From positions 35,195-99,194 of the forward strand of contig CAOKRT010000007.1 in assembly GCA_948471205.1 (NCBI GenBank): a DNA stretch of 64,000 nt, given 5' to 3'. Source of the stretch: an uncultured Oscillospiraceae bacterium. GTDB lineage: Bacteria; Bacillota; Clostridia; Oscillospirales; Acutalibacteraceae. The notes beneath the pieces are model-generated. The model saw only the letters and a program-made list of their open reading frames with translations. It had not been told where the DNA came from and did no database searches. This document shows, one piece after another, positions 42,859-53,005 of the stretch. The position numbers and the translations under genes are program-made. Every line of letters starts with the position of its first letter. Within the stretch, counting starts at the first letter, position 1.

Positions 42859-44276
42859 TGAAATCAAAATCAGCATACAAACTGATGTCTCTGGTTTTTG
42901 TACTGCTGCTGATTTTTATATCATTCATTGCGGTTATTGTTAATAATCTTATGATTGGCACTTCAGCTTCCGATACTGCTATTAATATGGGTGTCGGGCA
43001 AACCTATCAATTTCCCGGGGAAGAAACCAAAACAAGATTTCACAGTTACAACAAAGAAATTGTAACGGTGGATAAAAACGGCCTGCTTACAGCCGTAAGC
43101 AAGGGTTCGGCCCAAATTGCCGCCGGACGAAAAAAAATAGACGTTAATGTTTTTGATGCGCCGAAAAGCGTTGTTCTTGATGACGGTGCTTTTTCAATGG
43201 GCGTCGGCGAAGAATATACGCTTTCTCCCTATGTTCCCGATTCGGAATTCAATACGGGTTTCAGCTATGAACTTTCAGGCGACAATGCAGTTAAAATAGA
43301 TGAAAACGGAAAAATAACCGCTGTTGCGGCGGGCAAAGTAACTGTTACGGTTTCAACATACAACAACTGCACGGCTTCCTGTGATATTAAGGTCGGCAAT
43401 CCGCCCGACAAAATCAGCCTTTCCGCCACTTCAAACACACTTTTTTTGGGTGCTGCCGGAAAAATATTTATAAATATCCCTGCGGACTGCGCCTCAAAAG
43501 CAACAACGGTTCAGTCTGACAATGAAGAGGTTTTAAAAGTAAATGCCAAAGGCGAACTTACCCCTGTTGCAACAGGCACAGCAAAAATAAAGGCAACCGC
43601 ATACAACGGCGTTTCTGCCGAATGTGAAATTTCCGTTGTTGAAAAACCTTATTATATACGAACAGACCTTGATCCGGAAAAACCGATGATTGCCTTTACA
43701 TTTGATGACGGACCCAATGCAGAAACCACAAACAGAATTCTTGATGCATTTGAGAAAAACAATGCTTCCTGCACCTTTTTTATTGTAGGAAACAGAACCT
43801 TCCGTGATGCAAACGAAAAATGCGTGAAAAGAATGGTTGAAAAAGGCTTTCAGCTTGGCAATCATACTTACGACCACTTACATTACGGTTCGGAAGTAAC
43901 CATTAACGATATAACAAAATGCGTAGACCGGCTTAATGCAATCAGCGGGCACGGACCGACGGCATTCCGCCCCACCGGCGGATTTCTTTCAGACGTTATC
44001 AAATCAAACTGCGGTGCACCGATTATTCTTTGGAATATTGATACCGAGGACTGGAAATGCCGTGACGGTGATAAGCTTTATTACAGAATTCTGGACGAAG
44101 CAAAGGACGGCGGAATTGTACTTATGCACGATATTTATCCAACCACAGCTTACGCTGTTGAATGGGTTATACCGAAACTGATTCAAAACGGCTATCAGGT
44201 TGTTAATGTTGCCGAACTTGCTTACTATAAAGGAAAAACATTGGAAAACGGCAAAACATATTTTTCAATTCCATAA
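42858..44276 (+). CDS. Polysaccharide deacetylase with bacterial Ig-like domains
   Basis: 472-aa exported protein: membrane/signal segment (~10-30), three BIG2-like repeats (NMGVGQTYQF...VSKGSAQIAAG; MGVGEEYTLSP...VAAGKVTVTV; FLGAAGKIFIN...VATGTAKIKA; together ~38-265) and a NodB/CE4 domain. CE4 motifs are TFDDGP (catalytic Asp), GNHTYDH (zinc His pair), FRPTGG, NIDTEDW and IVLMHD. It likely deacetylates peptidoglycan or another GlcNAc polymer while bound near the membrane. It is translationally coupled to the DUF6472 gene. Confidence 0.94.
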   Translation: MKSKSAYKLMSLVFVLLLIFISFIAVIVNNLMIGTSASDTAINMGVGQTYQFPGEETKTRFHSYNKEIVTVDKNGLLTAVSKGSAQIAAGRKKIDVNVFDAPKSVVLDDGAFSMGVGEEYTLSPYVPDSEFNTGFSYELSGDNAVKIDENGKITAVAAGKVTVTVSTYNNCTASCDIKVGNPPDKISLSATSNTLFLGAAGKIFINIPADCASKATTVQSDNEEVLKVNAKGELTPVATGTAKIKATAYNGVSAECEISVVEKPYYIRTDLDPEKPMIAFTFDDGPNAETTNRILDAFEKNNASCTFFIVGNRTFRDANEKCVKRMVEKGFQLGNHTYDHLHYGSEVTINDITKCVDRLNAISGHGPTAFRPTGGFLSDVIKSNCGAPIILWNIDTEDWKCRDGDKLYYRILDEAKDGGIVLMHDIYPTTAYAVEWVIPKLIQNGYQVVNVAELAYYKGKTLENGKTYFSIP

Positions 44277-44303
44277 TGCTATCTTGGGCAACTCTGTTTT
44301 ATT

Positions 44304-44340
44304 AAAAAAGCGGGCAGAATGAATTCTGTCCGCTTTTTTA
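44304..44340. terminator. Bidirectional terminator
   Basis: AAAAAAGCGGGCAGAA pairs with TTCTGTCCGCTTTTTT (about 44304-44339) with one wobble and T-runs on both strands. It lies between the deacetylase (+) and cysK (-). Confidence 0.9.
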
Positions 44341-44368
44341 ATTGATTTTGTTTGTGCAAAAACCGTAT

Positions 44369-45295
44369 TTATTTAAACATGCCTGTTGAAAGATATCTTT
44401 CCCCTGTATCCGGCAAAAGAACAACTATGTTTTTGTCTTTATATTCCTTTGTTCGAGCAAGCTTCGCCGCTGCCCAAACTGCCGCACCGCTTGAAATACC
44501 GACAAGTATCCCTTCTGTTTTGGCTATTTTATTTCCCGTTTCAAAAGCCGCCTCATCCGAAACGGTAATGATTTCATCATAAATTTCCGTATTCAGCGTT
44601 TTCGGAATAAAACCTGCCCCGATTCCCTGAATTTTATGCGCACCGCTTCTTCCCTGGGAAAGCACTGGCGATGATGCAGGTTCAACCGCAATGATTTTTA
44701 TTGCAGAATTTTGTTCTTTAAGATATTTTCCGATACCGGAAATTGTGCCGCCTGTTCCGGCGCCTGCAACAAATGCATCTATTTTTCCGTTCATATCCTG
44801 CCAAATTTCCGGACCGGTTGTTTCATAATGCACCTGCGGATTTGCCATATTATCAAACTGACCGAGAATAACCGCTCCGTCTGTTTCCCGCGCAAGTTCC
44901 TGTGCCTTTTTTATAGCACCGCTCATTCCGAGTGCGCCTTCTGTTAATACAACCTCCGCCCCGTATGCCTTAACAAGATTGCGTCTTTCAACACTCATTG
45001 TTTCGGGCATGGTAAGAATCACTCTGTATCCCTTTGCTGTTCCAACACTTGCTAAGCCTATGCCGGTATTACCCGATGTCGGTTCAATGATTGCAGCGCC
45101 CTTTTTCAAAGTTCCGTCTGCCTCTGCGGCCGCTATCATGGCAGACGCAATTCTGTCCTTTGCAGAACCTGCCGGATTAAAATATTCCAGCTTTGCATAA
45201 ATACCTGCCTGCAGTGCTTCCTTTTCAGCAAAATTATTCAGCTTCATTATAGGGGTTTTTCCTATTAATTCTGTTACATTATTATATATTGCCAT
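44369..45295 (-). CDS. cysK: Cysteine synthase (O-acetylserine sulfhydrylase)
   Basis: PLP fold-type II enzyme making L-cysteine from O-acetylserine and sulfide. The 308-aa protein has the PLP Lys in [15 protein letters not shown], the Asn-loop [30 protein letters not shown] and [12 protein letters not shown]. It lies 14 bases after metY. In B. subtilis CysK also acts as the sensing partner of CymR, and an Rrf2 regulator sits upstream here. Confidence 0.97.
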   Translation of the reverse strand: MAIYNNVTELIGKTPIMKLNNFAEKEALQAGIYAKLEYFNPAGSAKDRIASAMIAAAEADGTLKKGAAIIEPTSGNTGIGLASVGTAKGYRVILTMPETMSVERRNLVKAYGAEVVLTEGALGMSGAIKKAQELARETDGAVILGQFDNMANPQVHYETTGPEIWQDMNGKIDAFVAGAGTGGTISGIGKYLKEQNSAIKIIAVEPASSPVLSQGRSGAHKIQGIGAGFIPKTLNTEIYDEIITVSDEAAFETGNKIAKTEGILVGISSGAAVWAAAKLARTKEYKDKNIVVLLPDTGERYLSTGMFK

Positions 45296-45309
45296 GGTAT
45301 TATCCTTTC

Positions 45310-46596
45310 TTAGTTTACCGAATCAAAGGCCTGTTTCAAATCAAAAATTATATCATTTATATTTTCTGTTCCTATTGAAAGGCGTATCGTATTGCTGTGA
45401 ATATTCTGTTCCTCAAGCTCCTGTTCCGAAAGCTGGGAATGCGTTGTTGTTTTAGGATGAATAACCAGCGATTTTGAATCGGCAACATTTGCAAGAAGCG
45501 AAAAAATTTTAAGCTGATCTATAAATTTCTTTGCTTCTTCCTCGCCGCCTTTTATATCAAAAGTAAATATTGATCCTGCCCCGTTCGGAAAATATTTGTT
45601 GTATAAAACCGTTTCTCTTTCATTAAGCGACGGATGATTTATTTTTTCAACCTGCGGATGCTTTGACAAAAACGAAAGCACTTTTTTTGTATTTTCAATA
45701 TGGCGTTCCACCCGAAGCGAAAGCGTTTCAAGCCCCTGTAAAAGCAAAAATGCATTGAACGGCGAAATTGCCGCACCGGTATCCCTTAAAAGAATTGCAC
45801 GTACATACGTAATAAATGCCGCTCTGCCCGCCGCTTCTGTAAAACTGATTCCGTGATAACTTTCATTCGGCTGTGTAAACTGCGGAAATTTTCCGCTTTT
45901 TTCCCAGTCAAAACGTCCGCTGTCAATCATTACACCGCCCAGTGTGGTGCCGTGACCGCCAATAAATTTTGTTGCGCTGTGAATAACAATATCTGCACCG
46001 TATTCTATAGGGCGCAGCAGATAAGGCGTTGTAAATGTAGAATCCACAACAAGCGGGATGGCGTGCCTGTGCGCAATTTCGGCAACCGCTTCAATATCTG
46101 TAATATCCGAATTCGGATTTCCAAGCGTTTCAATAAATATTGCTTTTGTGTTTTTCTGAATCGCTTTTTCAAAATCCTCCGTATTATGATTATCCACAAA
46201 AGAAGCCGTTACACCCTGCAGCGGAAAGGTATGCGCCAGATAATTGTATGTGCCGCCGTATATTGCTTTTGAGCTTACAATATGATCACCGGATTTTGCA
46301 AGCGCCTGAAATGTGTATGCAAGCGCCGCTGCACCGGAAGCAACCGCAAGTGCAGAAACACCGCCTTCCAGCGCAGCCATTCTTTTTTCAAATACATCCT
46401 GCGTTGAATTGGTAAGCCTGCCGTAAATATTGCCGGAATCGGTTAAATTAAATCTTGCCTGCGCATGGTCACTGCTGTGAAAAACATAAGACGCTGTCTG
46501 GTAAATCGGCACAGCCCTTGCGTCTGTTGCCGAATCTGCCTGTTCCTGCCCTGCATGAAGCTGAAGCGTTTCAAAATGATATTTATAATCTGACAT
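45310..46596 (-). CDS. metY: O-acetylhomoserine sulfhydrylase
   Basis: Cys/Met-metabolism PLP enzyme that joins sulfide or methanethiol to O-acetylhomoserine. The 428-aa length with [50 protein letters not shown] (PLP Lys) and [16 protein letters not shown] is typical of MetY rather than MetB/MetC (~380 aa). GAAGGAG precedes the ATG. It heads a metY-cysK operon under the operator at 46627-46649. Confidence 0.95.
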   Translation of the reverse strand: MSDYKYHFETLQLHAGQEQADSATDARAVPIYQTASYVFHSSDHAQARFNLTDSGNIYGRLTNSTQDVFEKRMAALEGGVSALAVASGAAALAYTFQALAKSGDHIVSSKAIYGGTYNYLAHTFPLQGVTASFVDNHNTEDFEKAIQKNTKAIFIETLGNPNSDITDIEAVAEIAHRHAIPLVVDSTFTTPYLLRPIEYGADIVIHSATKFIGGHGTTLGGVMIDSGRFDWEKSGKFPQFTQPNESYHGISFTEAAGRAAFITYVRAILLRDTGAAISPFNAFLLLQGLETLSLRVERHIENTKKVLSFLSKHPQVEKINHPSLNERETVLYNKYFPNGAGSIFTFDIKGGEEEAKKFIDQLKIFSLLANVADSKSLVIHPKTTTHSQLSEQELEEQNIHSNTIRLSIGTENINDIIFDLKQAFDSVN

Positions 46597-46626
46597 AATA
46601 CCGTCTCCTTCATTTTATGTTCCAGT

Positions 46627-46690
46627 ATTCCTATTGGTTTAATAGGAATTAACTTAAAGAAAGAATATCATATAAAGAACAAAAAGTCAA
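46627..46690 (-). promoter_or_regulatory. metY-cysK promoter with perfect palindromic operator
   Basis: Minus strand TTGACT (46685-46690), 17 bp, TATTCT (46662-46667). Immediately downstream, ATTCCTATT (46627-46635) and AATAGGAAT (46641-46649) are perfect 9-bp arms with 5 bases between, within a GGAAT-bearing AT-rich site reminiscent of Rrf2/CymR boxes. The position fits transcriptional repression. Confidence 0.8.
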
Positions 46691-46696
46691 ATCTTT

Positions 46697-47128
46697 TTAT
46701 ATAACAAAATTTTCCCCTTTTCCGTTCTGCGCGTCAACAAGATCGGCAAGAGTAATACTGTCCACAACACTGTTTATTGCTGTATTCAGCCTTTCCCAAA
46801 CAATATTTGTGGCACATTCGTTAAAACGGGGGCAAAGCTGTTCCTCCTCCACACAGGCAACCGGAGCCAAACTTCCCTCTGTTAATCTGAGTATCATGCC
46901 AACCGTGTATTCCTCCGGCCGTTTTGCAAGGCGGTAGCCGCCTCCCGATCCTCTTTCGCTTTTAACAAAACCCGCTCTGTTAAGCATGGATATAATCTGT
47001 TCAAGATACTTTATGCTGATTCCCTGCCGTTCGGAAATCATTTTAATAGATATATTTTCACCTGTATCATGCATTGCAAGATCCAGCATCAGCCTGAGCG
47101 CATATCTTCCCTTTGTGGATATTCTCAA
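46697..47128 (-). CDS. Rrf2-family regulator, CymR-like
   Basis: The 143-aa protein has the winged helix RISTKGRYALRLMLDLAMHD, ISERQGISIKYLEQIISMLNRAGFVKSERGSGGGYRLAK and a distal part with three Cys (ACVEEEQLCPRFNEC). Those Cys resemble the cluster-binding ones of IscR/NsrR, while the metY-cysK neighbours point to cysteine-metabolism control as by CymR. The start is TTG at 47128 with GAGGTGAAAGGA before it. Which signal it reads, CysK-OAS complex or Fe-S state, is open. Confidence 0.9.
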   Translation of the reverse strand: MRISTKGRYALRLMLDLAMHDTGENISIKMISERQGISIKYLEQIISMLNRAGFVKSERGSGGGYRLAKRPEEYTVGMILRLTEGSLAPVACVEEEQLCPRFNECATNIVWERLNTAINSVVDSITLADLVDAQNGKGENFVI

Positions 47129-47154
47129 ATCCTTTCACCTCACTGAATATATAA

Positions 47155-47838
47155 TTACCCCTGTCTGCGTTTGTTTTTGTTGCGCAGCACAATCATAAAT
47201 ATCATGCCTATAATTCCGCCTGCTGCGTTCATCATCATATCAACCATTGTATCAACCAAACCGATATATCCGTATTCGCCATGGTATTTTGCCAAATCAA
47301 ACATAGCGGTTTCAGGACCTTCTTTGGCAAGCTGAAGATTTGTGCCGTGAAGTGTATCCATAAGAAATTCATAAAATTCCCAGCTCACTGCAATGGAAAG
47401 TGCAAACATAAGTGCAAAAATAGCGGCAAGCGTTGCGGCGCATTGCCCTTTCTTGCGCTGAATGATGCAGGCAAAATCATATCCGAACGAGGCACAGACA
47501 AAGCCGGAAAGCACATGCATAAAATTATCAAACCATAAAACACTGTCAAACACACCGAAATAGGAACCGATTACAATACCCACAAATATAATAATATTCA
47601 GCATTGTCTGTGAAAGCGGCGGAACTTCTTCAATAAAGGAACCGTTTCCGAAAACCTGAAACATATCCCATAAATGGGTAAAAATGAAGCAGAATACCGA
47701 TTCAAATCCCATAACAAGATCGCCGTTTATAAAGGAATAAGCGGCACATATTATCATTGAAATTCTTACAATAATCCAAAATATAAACTGCGTTTTCGGT
47801 ATTTTTTTTATCGGGTCTTTTTTTACTCTGAATGCCAT
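47155..47838 (-). CDS. DUF2238/YjdF-like integral membrane protein
   Basis: About 227 aa from the Met at 47838, with six to seven membrane segments. Conserved-looking polar residues within helices are WFDNFMHVLSGFV, SWEFYEFLMD and GYIGLVDTMVDMMMNAAGG, the pattern I recall for the YjdF/DUF2238 family. The C-terminus is basic (RNKNKRRQG). The frame extends 21 codons upstream to a TTG, but neither start has a good ribosome site. It ends 26 bases before the Rrf2 gene, possibly co-transcribed. Function unknown. Confidence 0.75.
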   Translation of the reverse strand: MAFRVKKDPIKKIPKTQFIFWIIVRISMIICAAYSFINGDLVMGFESVFCFIFTHLWDMFQVFGNGSFIEEVPPLSQTMLNIIIFVGIVIGSYFGVFDSVLWFDNFMHVLSGFVCASFGYDFACIIQRKKGQCAATLAAIFALMFALSIAVSWEFYEFLMDTLHGTNLQLAKEGPETAMFDLAKYHGEYGYIGLVDTMVDMMMNAAGGIIGMIFMIVLRNKNKRRQG

Positions 47839-47969
47839 ACAAAAATAATTCTTTCTTAAATAATATATGTAATATAATACCACAAGGCTGAAAAAAGTCA
47901 AATATCCGCTTAATAATTAACAGTTCTATAATAAAAGATAAACAATTGATAAAGATTTATACTCTTTGC

Positions 47970-47998
47970 TTGAAACAAAATTATTCTTTCGTTAGAAT
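47970..47998 (+). promoter_or_regulatory. Putative promoter of the acyl-CoA ligase gene
   Basis: TTGAAA (47970-47975), 17-bp spacer, TAGAAT (47993-47998), 32 bases before the ATG. Confidence 0.65.
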
Positions 47999-48030
47999 AG
48001 ATACGATAAATTTGAGAACGGAGTTTTATA

Positions 48031-49710
48031 ATGATCGAATACACAACAAAATATAATGTAAAAACAACCATGTATCAGCAGTTTGAAAAATCTGCTGCAG
48101 AAAGAGGAGATAATCCGTGTCTTTACTATTATAATAACACGCTTAGCTGGAACGAAACATCTGAATTGATTGATAAATGTGCAGCCGCACTTGTTGCAAA
48201 CGGTGTAAAAAAAGGAGACAGAGTGGTTATTTGCCTTCCGAACACACCGCAGTGTGTTGCAGCAATTTATGCTGTAAATAAAATCGGAGCAATTGCCGCA
48301 ATGCTGCATCCGCTTTCTGTTAAATCAGAAGCTGATTATACCATCAATCTTGTTGATGCAAAATATGCATTCTGTTTTGATGTTTCAGAAAAGTCATTTG
48401 CGGAAAACCCGGATTTAACGGTTATAAAGTGCCGCACAGCGCAGTATTTCCCAAAATCATTATTCGGCATTGCTGCAAATCTTACATACAAAAAGAAAAT
48501 CAAAGGAAAAACAGCGCCTGCAACAAATGTTAAAAAACTGATTGATTTCGCAGACTTTATTAAAGAGGGCGAAGAATACATCAGCAAAAACGGAATGCCC
48601 GAAACCGCAACAGATCCGCTTGCAACCGCAGCAATTATGATGACCGGCGGCACAACGGGAAATCCAAAGGGTGTTATGCTTACATCAGAAGCAATCAATA
48701 ACCTTTCATGGGAACTTCCGGATGTTGTTACAGAAGTTTTAAAAATGAAAATTGATCCGGAAACAGACGGCATGCTGTCTGCGCTCCCTGTATTCCACGG
48801 CTTTGGCTTTGCCCTTTGCATGCATGTTTCCATGTGTGTTGGTATGGCACAGGCACTGTTCCCGACATTTGATGCAAAAATGTGCAGCAGTGCAATTAAA
48901 AAATATCATCTTAATTATATCTTCGGTGTACCGGATTTCTTTGAAAAGGTTTATAAAGCCGGCTATCTTAAAGGAATTGATATGAGTTCTATGAAGCTTA
49001 TCGGTTCCGGCGGCGATGTTGTTCCGTATTCTCTCACTGAAAAAATGGATAGATTGCTTAAAGAAAACGGTGCAAAGGTTCATTTTGTTTCCGGCTACGG
49101 CTTAACAGAATGTGTTACAGTATGCACATTTACAGATCCGCGCCGTGAAGCACCGCAGGGCTGCATCGGTGTTCCGTGCTACAATGTTGAAACCATGACA
49201 GTTAAACCGGGCACAACAGAAAAATGCGAAGGCGAAGACGGAGAACTCTGCGTATATGCCCCAACTCTTATGCAGGGTTACTGGAACGATGAAGAAGAAA
49301 CCGCTAAAATGCTTGTTCAACATGAAGACGGCAGAGTTTGGCTTCACACCGGCGATATGTGCTTTATTGATGAGCGCGGTGATATTTACTACCGTCAGCG
49401 TCTTAAAAGAGTTTATAAAATCAGCGGTTATCTGGTTTATCCGTCCTTCATTGAAGAAACTTACCGTGCAATGGCAGAAATATATGACTGCTGCGTTATC
49501 GGAAAAGACAACGGCGGAAAAACAACGCTTAAACTGTTTGTTGTAAAGAACAAGAAATTTGCCCATGATGACGAAGCTGAACTCATTCATAAAATCAAGC
49601 AGTTCGGTGAACAGAATCTTTCAAAATGGTCTGTACCGAGAGAAGTGGTATTTATTGATGAACTTCCGAGAACCAAGGTTGGCAAAGTAGATTTTAAAGT
49701 ACTTAATTAA
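48031..49710 (+). CDS. AMP-dependent acyl-CoA synthetase/ligase
   Basis: 559-aa ANL-superfamily enzyme that adenylates a carboxylic acid. The P-loop MMTGGTTGNPKGVMLTS (~207-223), YGLTECV, LHTGDMCFIDERGD, YYRQRLKRVYKISGYLVYP and the C-terminal catalytic Lys in LPRTKVGKVD are all present. The layout is that of fatty acyl-CoA ligases, but no linked fatty-acid gene allows the substrate to be named. It is a single-gene unit with its own promoter and terminator. Confidence 0.93.
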   Translation: MIEYTTKYNVKTTMYQQFEKSAAERGDNPCLYYYNNTLSWNETSELIDKCAAALVANGVKKGDRVVICLPNTPQCVAAIYAVNKIGAIAAMLHPLSVKSEADYTINLVDAKYAFCFDVSEKSFAENPDLTVIKCRTAQYFPKSLFGIAANLTYKKKIKGKTAPATNVKKLIDFADFIKEGEEYISKNGMPETATDPLATAAIMMTGGTTGNPKGVMLTSEAINNLSWELPDVVTEVLKMKIDPETDGMLSALPVFHGFGFALCMHVSMCVGMAQALFPTFDAKMCSSAIKKYHLNYIFGVPDFFEKVYKAGYLKGIDMSSMKLIGSGGDVVPYSLTEKMDRLLKENGAKVHFVSGYGLTECVTVCTFTDPRREAPQGCIGVPCYNVETMTVKPGTTEKCEGEDGELCVYAPTLMQGYWNDEEETAKMLVQHEDGRVWLHTGDMCFIDERGDIYYRQRLKRVYKISGYLVYPSFIEETYRAMAEIYDCCVIGKDNGGKTTLKLFVVKNKKFAHDDEAELIHKIKQFGEQNLSKWSVPREVVFIDELPRTKVGKVDFKVLN

Positions 49711-49720
49711 ATACTACAAT

Positions 49721-49752
49721 AAAAAAGACGGATTAAAAAATCCGTCTTTTTT
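49721..49752. terminator. Bidirectional terminator
   Basis: AAAAAAGACGGATT (49721-49734) and AATCCGTCTTTTTT (49739-49752) form a perfect 14-bp stem with a 4-nt loop. It serves the acyl-CoA ligase (+) and the GT2 operon (-), touching the stop codon of the latter. Confidence 0.92.
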
Positions 49753-50716
49753 ATTGTACTTTTCCTCTTATTTTCACATACTGCAGAAATTCTTTCTTGT
49801 TGTAGAAATAAGATTTTGTTTTGCCGTCTATACCAAGCTCTTTCCACCATTCCTCATTAAGCTTTTTATAAAGCTTATCATATGTAGGCTGTGAAAGAGA
49901 ATTCAGATTCCACAAAGCAAAATGAAGCGCATAATTAATATAATCACGTTCAACTTCTTTATAAATCCCCTCTTCTTTAAGGCGGTTTCTGAGTGCGATA
50001 AGCGCTTTATAAAAACAATCCCATGATTTTTCTTTTGTTTTGGAAAGGGAATCCGTGCTGTCTCTTCTCTGATGCGCAAGTACCTCTGTTTTATTTACAT
50101 AGGCTATTTTTTCAGCAATGGCCACTGCAGAAAAAACAAACAGCATGTCATTGCTTGTGCGCTGCTCCTGAAACAAAAGGTGATTTTTTAAAACAAATTC
50201 TCTGTTATAAAGCTTATCCCATGCCCAGCCCACACATACTTTAAAAACATTGCTGGTTATCGCCCTTCTGTTAAACGGCTGATACGGAGGAAGTTCCGAA
50301 TAGCGCACAACCCAGTTAACATCCTTATAGCAGTCTGAATCTTCAAAATACTGATTGGATTTAAACACAACAAAATCCGCACCGTACTGTTCGGCACAAT
50401 TATACGCTTCTTCAAGCATATTCAGTTCAAAAAAGTCATCGGAATCAAGAAAGGAAAGATATTTACCGGCTGCATGACGCAGTCCGTTGTTTCTTGCAGC
50501 GCCAGCACCGCCGTTTTCCTGATGAATGGCAATAACCCGGCTGTCTTTTCTTGCATATTCCTCTATAATTTCCGGCGAACTGTCTGTTGAGCCGTCATCA
50601 ACGCAGATTATCTGAATATCCTTCAGTGTTTGATTAACAATACTGTCCAGACACTGCCTGATATATTTTTCAACATTATAAACAGGAAGTATAACAGAAA
50701 CTTTTATTTCACTCAT
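49751..50716 (-). CDS. GT2 family glycosyltransferase
   Basis: 321-aa GT-A enzyme: VSVILPVYNVEKYIRQCLDSIVNQT, ICVDDGSTDSS, GGAGAARNNGLRHAAGKYLSFLDSDD (DxD metal site) and a variable C-terminal acceptor region. It probably adds a sugar to a surface polysaccharide from the cytoplasmic side. Last gene of the GT2-glf-GT2-GT2 operon; the start overlaps the preceding GT2 stop by 4 bp. Confidence 0.93.
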   Translation of the reverse strand: MSEIKVSVILPVYNVEKYIRQCLDSIVNQTLKDIQIICVDDGSTDSSPEIIEEYARKDSRVIAIHQENGGAGAARNNGLRHAAGKYLSFLDSDDFFELNMLEEAYNCAEQYGADFVVFKSNQYFEDSDCYKDVNWVVRYSELPPYQPFNRRAITSNVFKVCVGWAWDKLYNREFVLKNHLLFQEQRTSNDMLFVFSAVAIAEKIAYVNKTEVLAHQRRDSTDSLSKTKEKSWDCFYKALIALRNRLKEEGIYKEVERDYINYALHFALWNLNSLSQPTYDKLYKKLNEEWWKELGIDGKTKSYFYNKKEFLQYVKIRGKVQ

Positions 50717-51876
50717 TTCACATATCCTTTTCTAAGTTTGTTTATCTTTCTGTAAACTTTTTTTGCAAGTTTTTTGAATTTGGACGGGAAATACATAATC
50801 ATTTTTCCCACTTTATATGCATTTGAACGCTTGATTTTATCAAGCTCTGCTTTTACGGTTTTGAAATTGCTGTTAAAATTCATACTGCCGTTATTCATTT
50901 TAAGCGCTTTCAGCTCATAATAAACATTGGGACGGCTCATAAGCAGATGAAGATTATCTCTTTCTGCAACAGTAAAAAGTTCTTCATTCATTTCACCAAG
51001 CTCTATAGCCCGCTTCATTTCCTTGCTGAACCGTTCAACATAAGCACGCTTAACGCTGTTGTCAATTCTGCGAAGCGTTGCAACACTGTTGTGAAAACGC
51101 TTTAACGTATAATATGTTTTAAAGCGTTCCCATGTTTCGGGATGCTTTATAAGCACATCTTTGATATGATCGTATTCCACATTAATGCAGTAAACTTTCT
51201 GCATATTTTTAACGGATGAATTCGGATTGTCTCTTCGGTTCATATAATACGGCTTATCAATAATCATTGCACGTTCTGCAAAAGCAAAAGTCTGAAACCA
51301 AAAACCGTTATCCTGAAAAGAAGCGCCGGGGGTTTCGTTATGGCGTATATTCCATTTATTAAGAAAATCACGCCTGTAAATACCGCTCCATGTATTCATA
51401 ATCCAGCGTATTGCTTCCGGATTTTGGCTGGGATTAAATACAGTGTTATAATCTTCTTCTTTTTTTGAAAGATGATTATATGTTAAAAACATATCTCCGC
51501 TGTCGGCACGCTCAAAGCGGTAAAAATCCGCCTTAACGAAATCAAGGCTGTTTTCTTTTGCAATATCATACAAATCTCCGAACATGGATACCGGCACAAA
51601 ATCATCCGGTTCAACTATGCCGATATATTCTCCGGTTGCTTTGTCCAGACCGATATTCATACCTATGCCGTAGCCGCCGTTTTCTTTATCAACAATGGTT
51701 ATGCGGCTGTCTTTTTCGGCATAACTTTGAAGAATCGCCAAGCTGCCGTCTGTTGAGCCGTCATTAATACAGATAATTTCAATATCTTTAAGTGTTTGTT
51801 TTGTAATGCTGTCCATACATTCAACAAGATACGGCTCAACATTGTATGTGGGAACTATTATAGAAACCTTTGCCAT
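50713..51876 (-). CDS. GT2 family glycosyltransferase with basic C-terminal tail
   Basis: 387 aa: VSIIVPTYNVEPYLVECMDSITKQT, ICINDGSTDGS, GGYGIGMNIGLDKATGEYIGIVEPDD with the DxD-type site as EPDD, then GASFQDNGFWFQ and a Lys-rich C-terminus (FKKLAKKVYRKINKLRKGY) likely to touch the membrane. It follows glf after 3 bases. An acceptor or donor such as UDP-galactofuranose is plausible from that context but unproven. Confidence 0.92.
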   Translation of the reverse strand: MAKVSIIVPTYNVEPYLVECMDSITKQTLKDIEIICINDGSTDGSLAILQSYAEKDSRITIVDKENGGYGIGMNIGLDKATGEYIGIVEPDDFVPVSMFGDLYDIAKENSLDFVKADFYRFERADSGDMFLTYNHLSKKEEDYNTVFNPSQNPEAIRWIMNTWSGIYRRDFLNKWNIRHNETPGASFQDNGFWFQTFAFAERAMIIDKPYYMNRRDNPNSSVKNMQKVYCINVEYDHIKDVLIKHPETWERFKTYYTLKRFHNSVATLRRIDNSVKRAYVERFSKEMKRAIELGEMNEELFTVAERDNLHLLMSRPNVYYELKALKMNNGSMNFNSNFKTVKAELDKIKRSNAYKVGKMIMYFPSKFKKLAKKVYRKINKLRKGYVK

Positions 51877-51879
51877 AGT

Positions 51880-52992
51880 TCAACTCTCCTTAAACTCTTC
51901 TTCTGTTGCCGCAAGAGCTGCAGCAATAACCTTATCCATATCGTAATACTGATATCTTCCGAGCCTGCCGCCGAAAATAACATTCTGCTCTTTTTCCGCA
52001 AGGGCAGCATATTTTTTGTAAAGCGCATTGTTTTCATCATTGTTTATCGGATAATACGGTTCTATTCCAACCTTCCATTCTGATGAATACTCCCTTGAAA
52101 TAACTGTTCCCGGCACAGAACTGAATTCAAAATGCTTATGCTCAATAATTCTTGTAAACGGAATTTCCCGTTCGGTATAATTCACAACTGCATTTCCCTG
52201 ATAATTGTCAACATCCGGCAAAATTTCCGTTTCAAAACGCACGGTTCTGTATTGAAGTGCGCCGAATTGATAATCAAAATATTCATCAATATTGCCTGTA
52301 TACACAATTTTCATTCCGGAAATATCGTGATTTTTTATATAATCTTTATACGATGTTTCAAGCAAAACATCTGTATCACCAAGCATTTTTTCAATAATCT
52401 GATTATAGCCGCCAATCGGAATTCCCTGAAAACGGTCATTAAAATAGTTATTGTCATACGTGTATCTTACAGGAAGCCTTCTTATTATAAAGGCAGGCAG
52501 TTCCGTGCAGCTTCTGCCCCACTGTTTTTCCGTGTAGCCTTTAATAAGCTTTTCATATACATCTTTTCCGATAAGAGAAAGGGCCTGTTCTTCAAGATTC
52601 TGAGGATTTTCAATATTAAACAGCGCTTTTTGCTTTTCAATAATTTCTTTTGCCTGGTCCGGCGTTTTTATGCCCCACATTTTTGAAAAGGTATTCATAT
52701 TGAAAGGCAAATTATAAAGCTCATCCTTATAAACCGCAACCGGTGAATTAACATAATGATTAAATTCTGCAAACTGATTTACATAATCCCATATTTTCCG
52801 GCTGCTTGTATGAAAAATATGCGCACCGTACTTATGAACATTGATTCCGTTTACATTTTCGCAGTAAATATTTCCGCCGATATGATTTCTTTTTTCAATA
52901 ACAAGGCAGGTTTTTCCGTGCTTTTTTGCTTCATATGCAAACACTGCGCCGAAAAGACCGCTGCCAACTATTAAATAATCATATTTTTTCAT
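51880..52992 (-). CDS. glf: UDP-galactopyranose mutase
   Basis: FAD enzyme that converts UDP-galactopyranose to UDP-galactofuranose. The dinucleotide-binding N-terminus is LIVGSGLFGAVFAYEAKKHG, with EKRNHIGGN, KYGAHIFHTS, the active-site strings YTEKQWG and RLPVRYTYDNNYFNDRFQGIPIGGY, and GRLGRYQYYDMD near the C-terminus. The ATG at 52992 with AGGAG upstream gives the standard ~370 aa. It implies galactofuranose in a surface glycan, made by the flanking transferases. Confidence 0.97.
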   Translation of the reverse strand: MKKYDYLIVGSGLFGAVFAYEAKKHGKTCLVIEKRNHIGGNIYCENVNGINVHKYGAHIFHTSSRKIWDYVNQFAEFNHYVNSPVAVYKDELYNLPFNMNTFSKMWGIKTPDQAKEIIEKQKALFNIENPQNLEEQALSLIGKDVYEKLIKGYTEKQWGRSCTELPAFIIRRLPVRYTYDNNYFNDRFQGIPIGGYNQIIEKMLGDTDVLLETSYKDYIKNHDISGMKIVYTGNIDEYFDYQFGALQYRTVRFETEILPDVDNYQGNAVVNYTEREIPFTRIIEHKHFEFSSVPGTVISREYSSEWKVGIEPYYPINNDENNALYKKYAALAEKEQNVIFGGRLGRYQYYDMDKVIAAALAATEEEFKES

Positions 52993-53005
52993 AAAATTTC
53001 TACTC

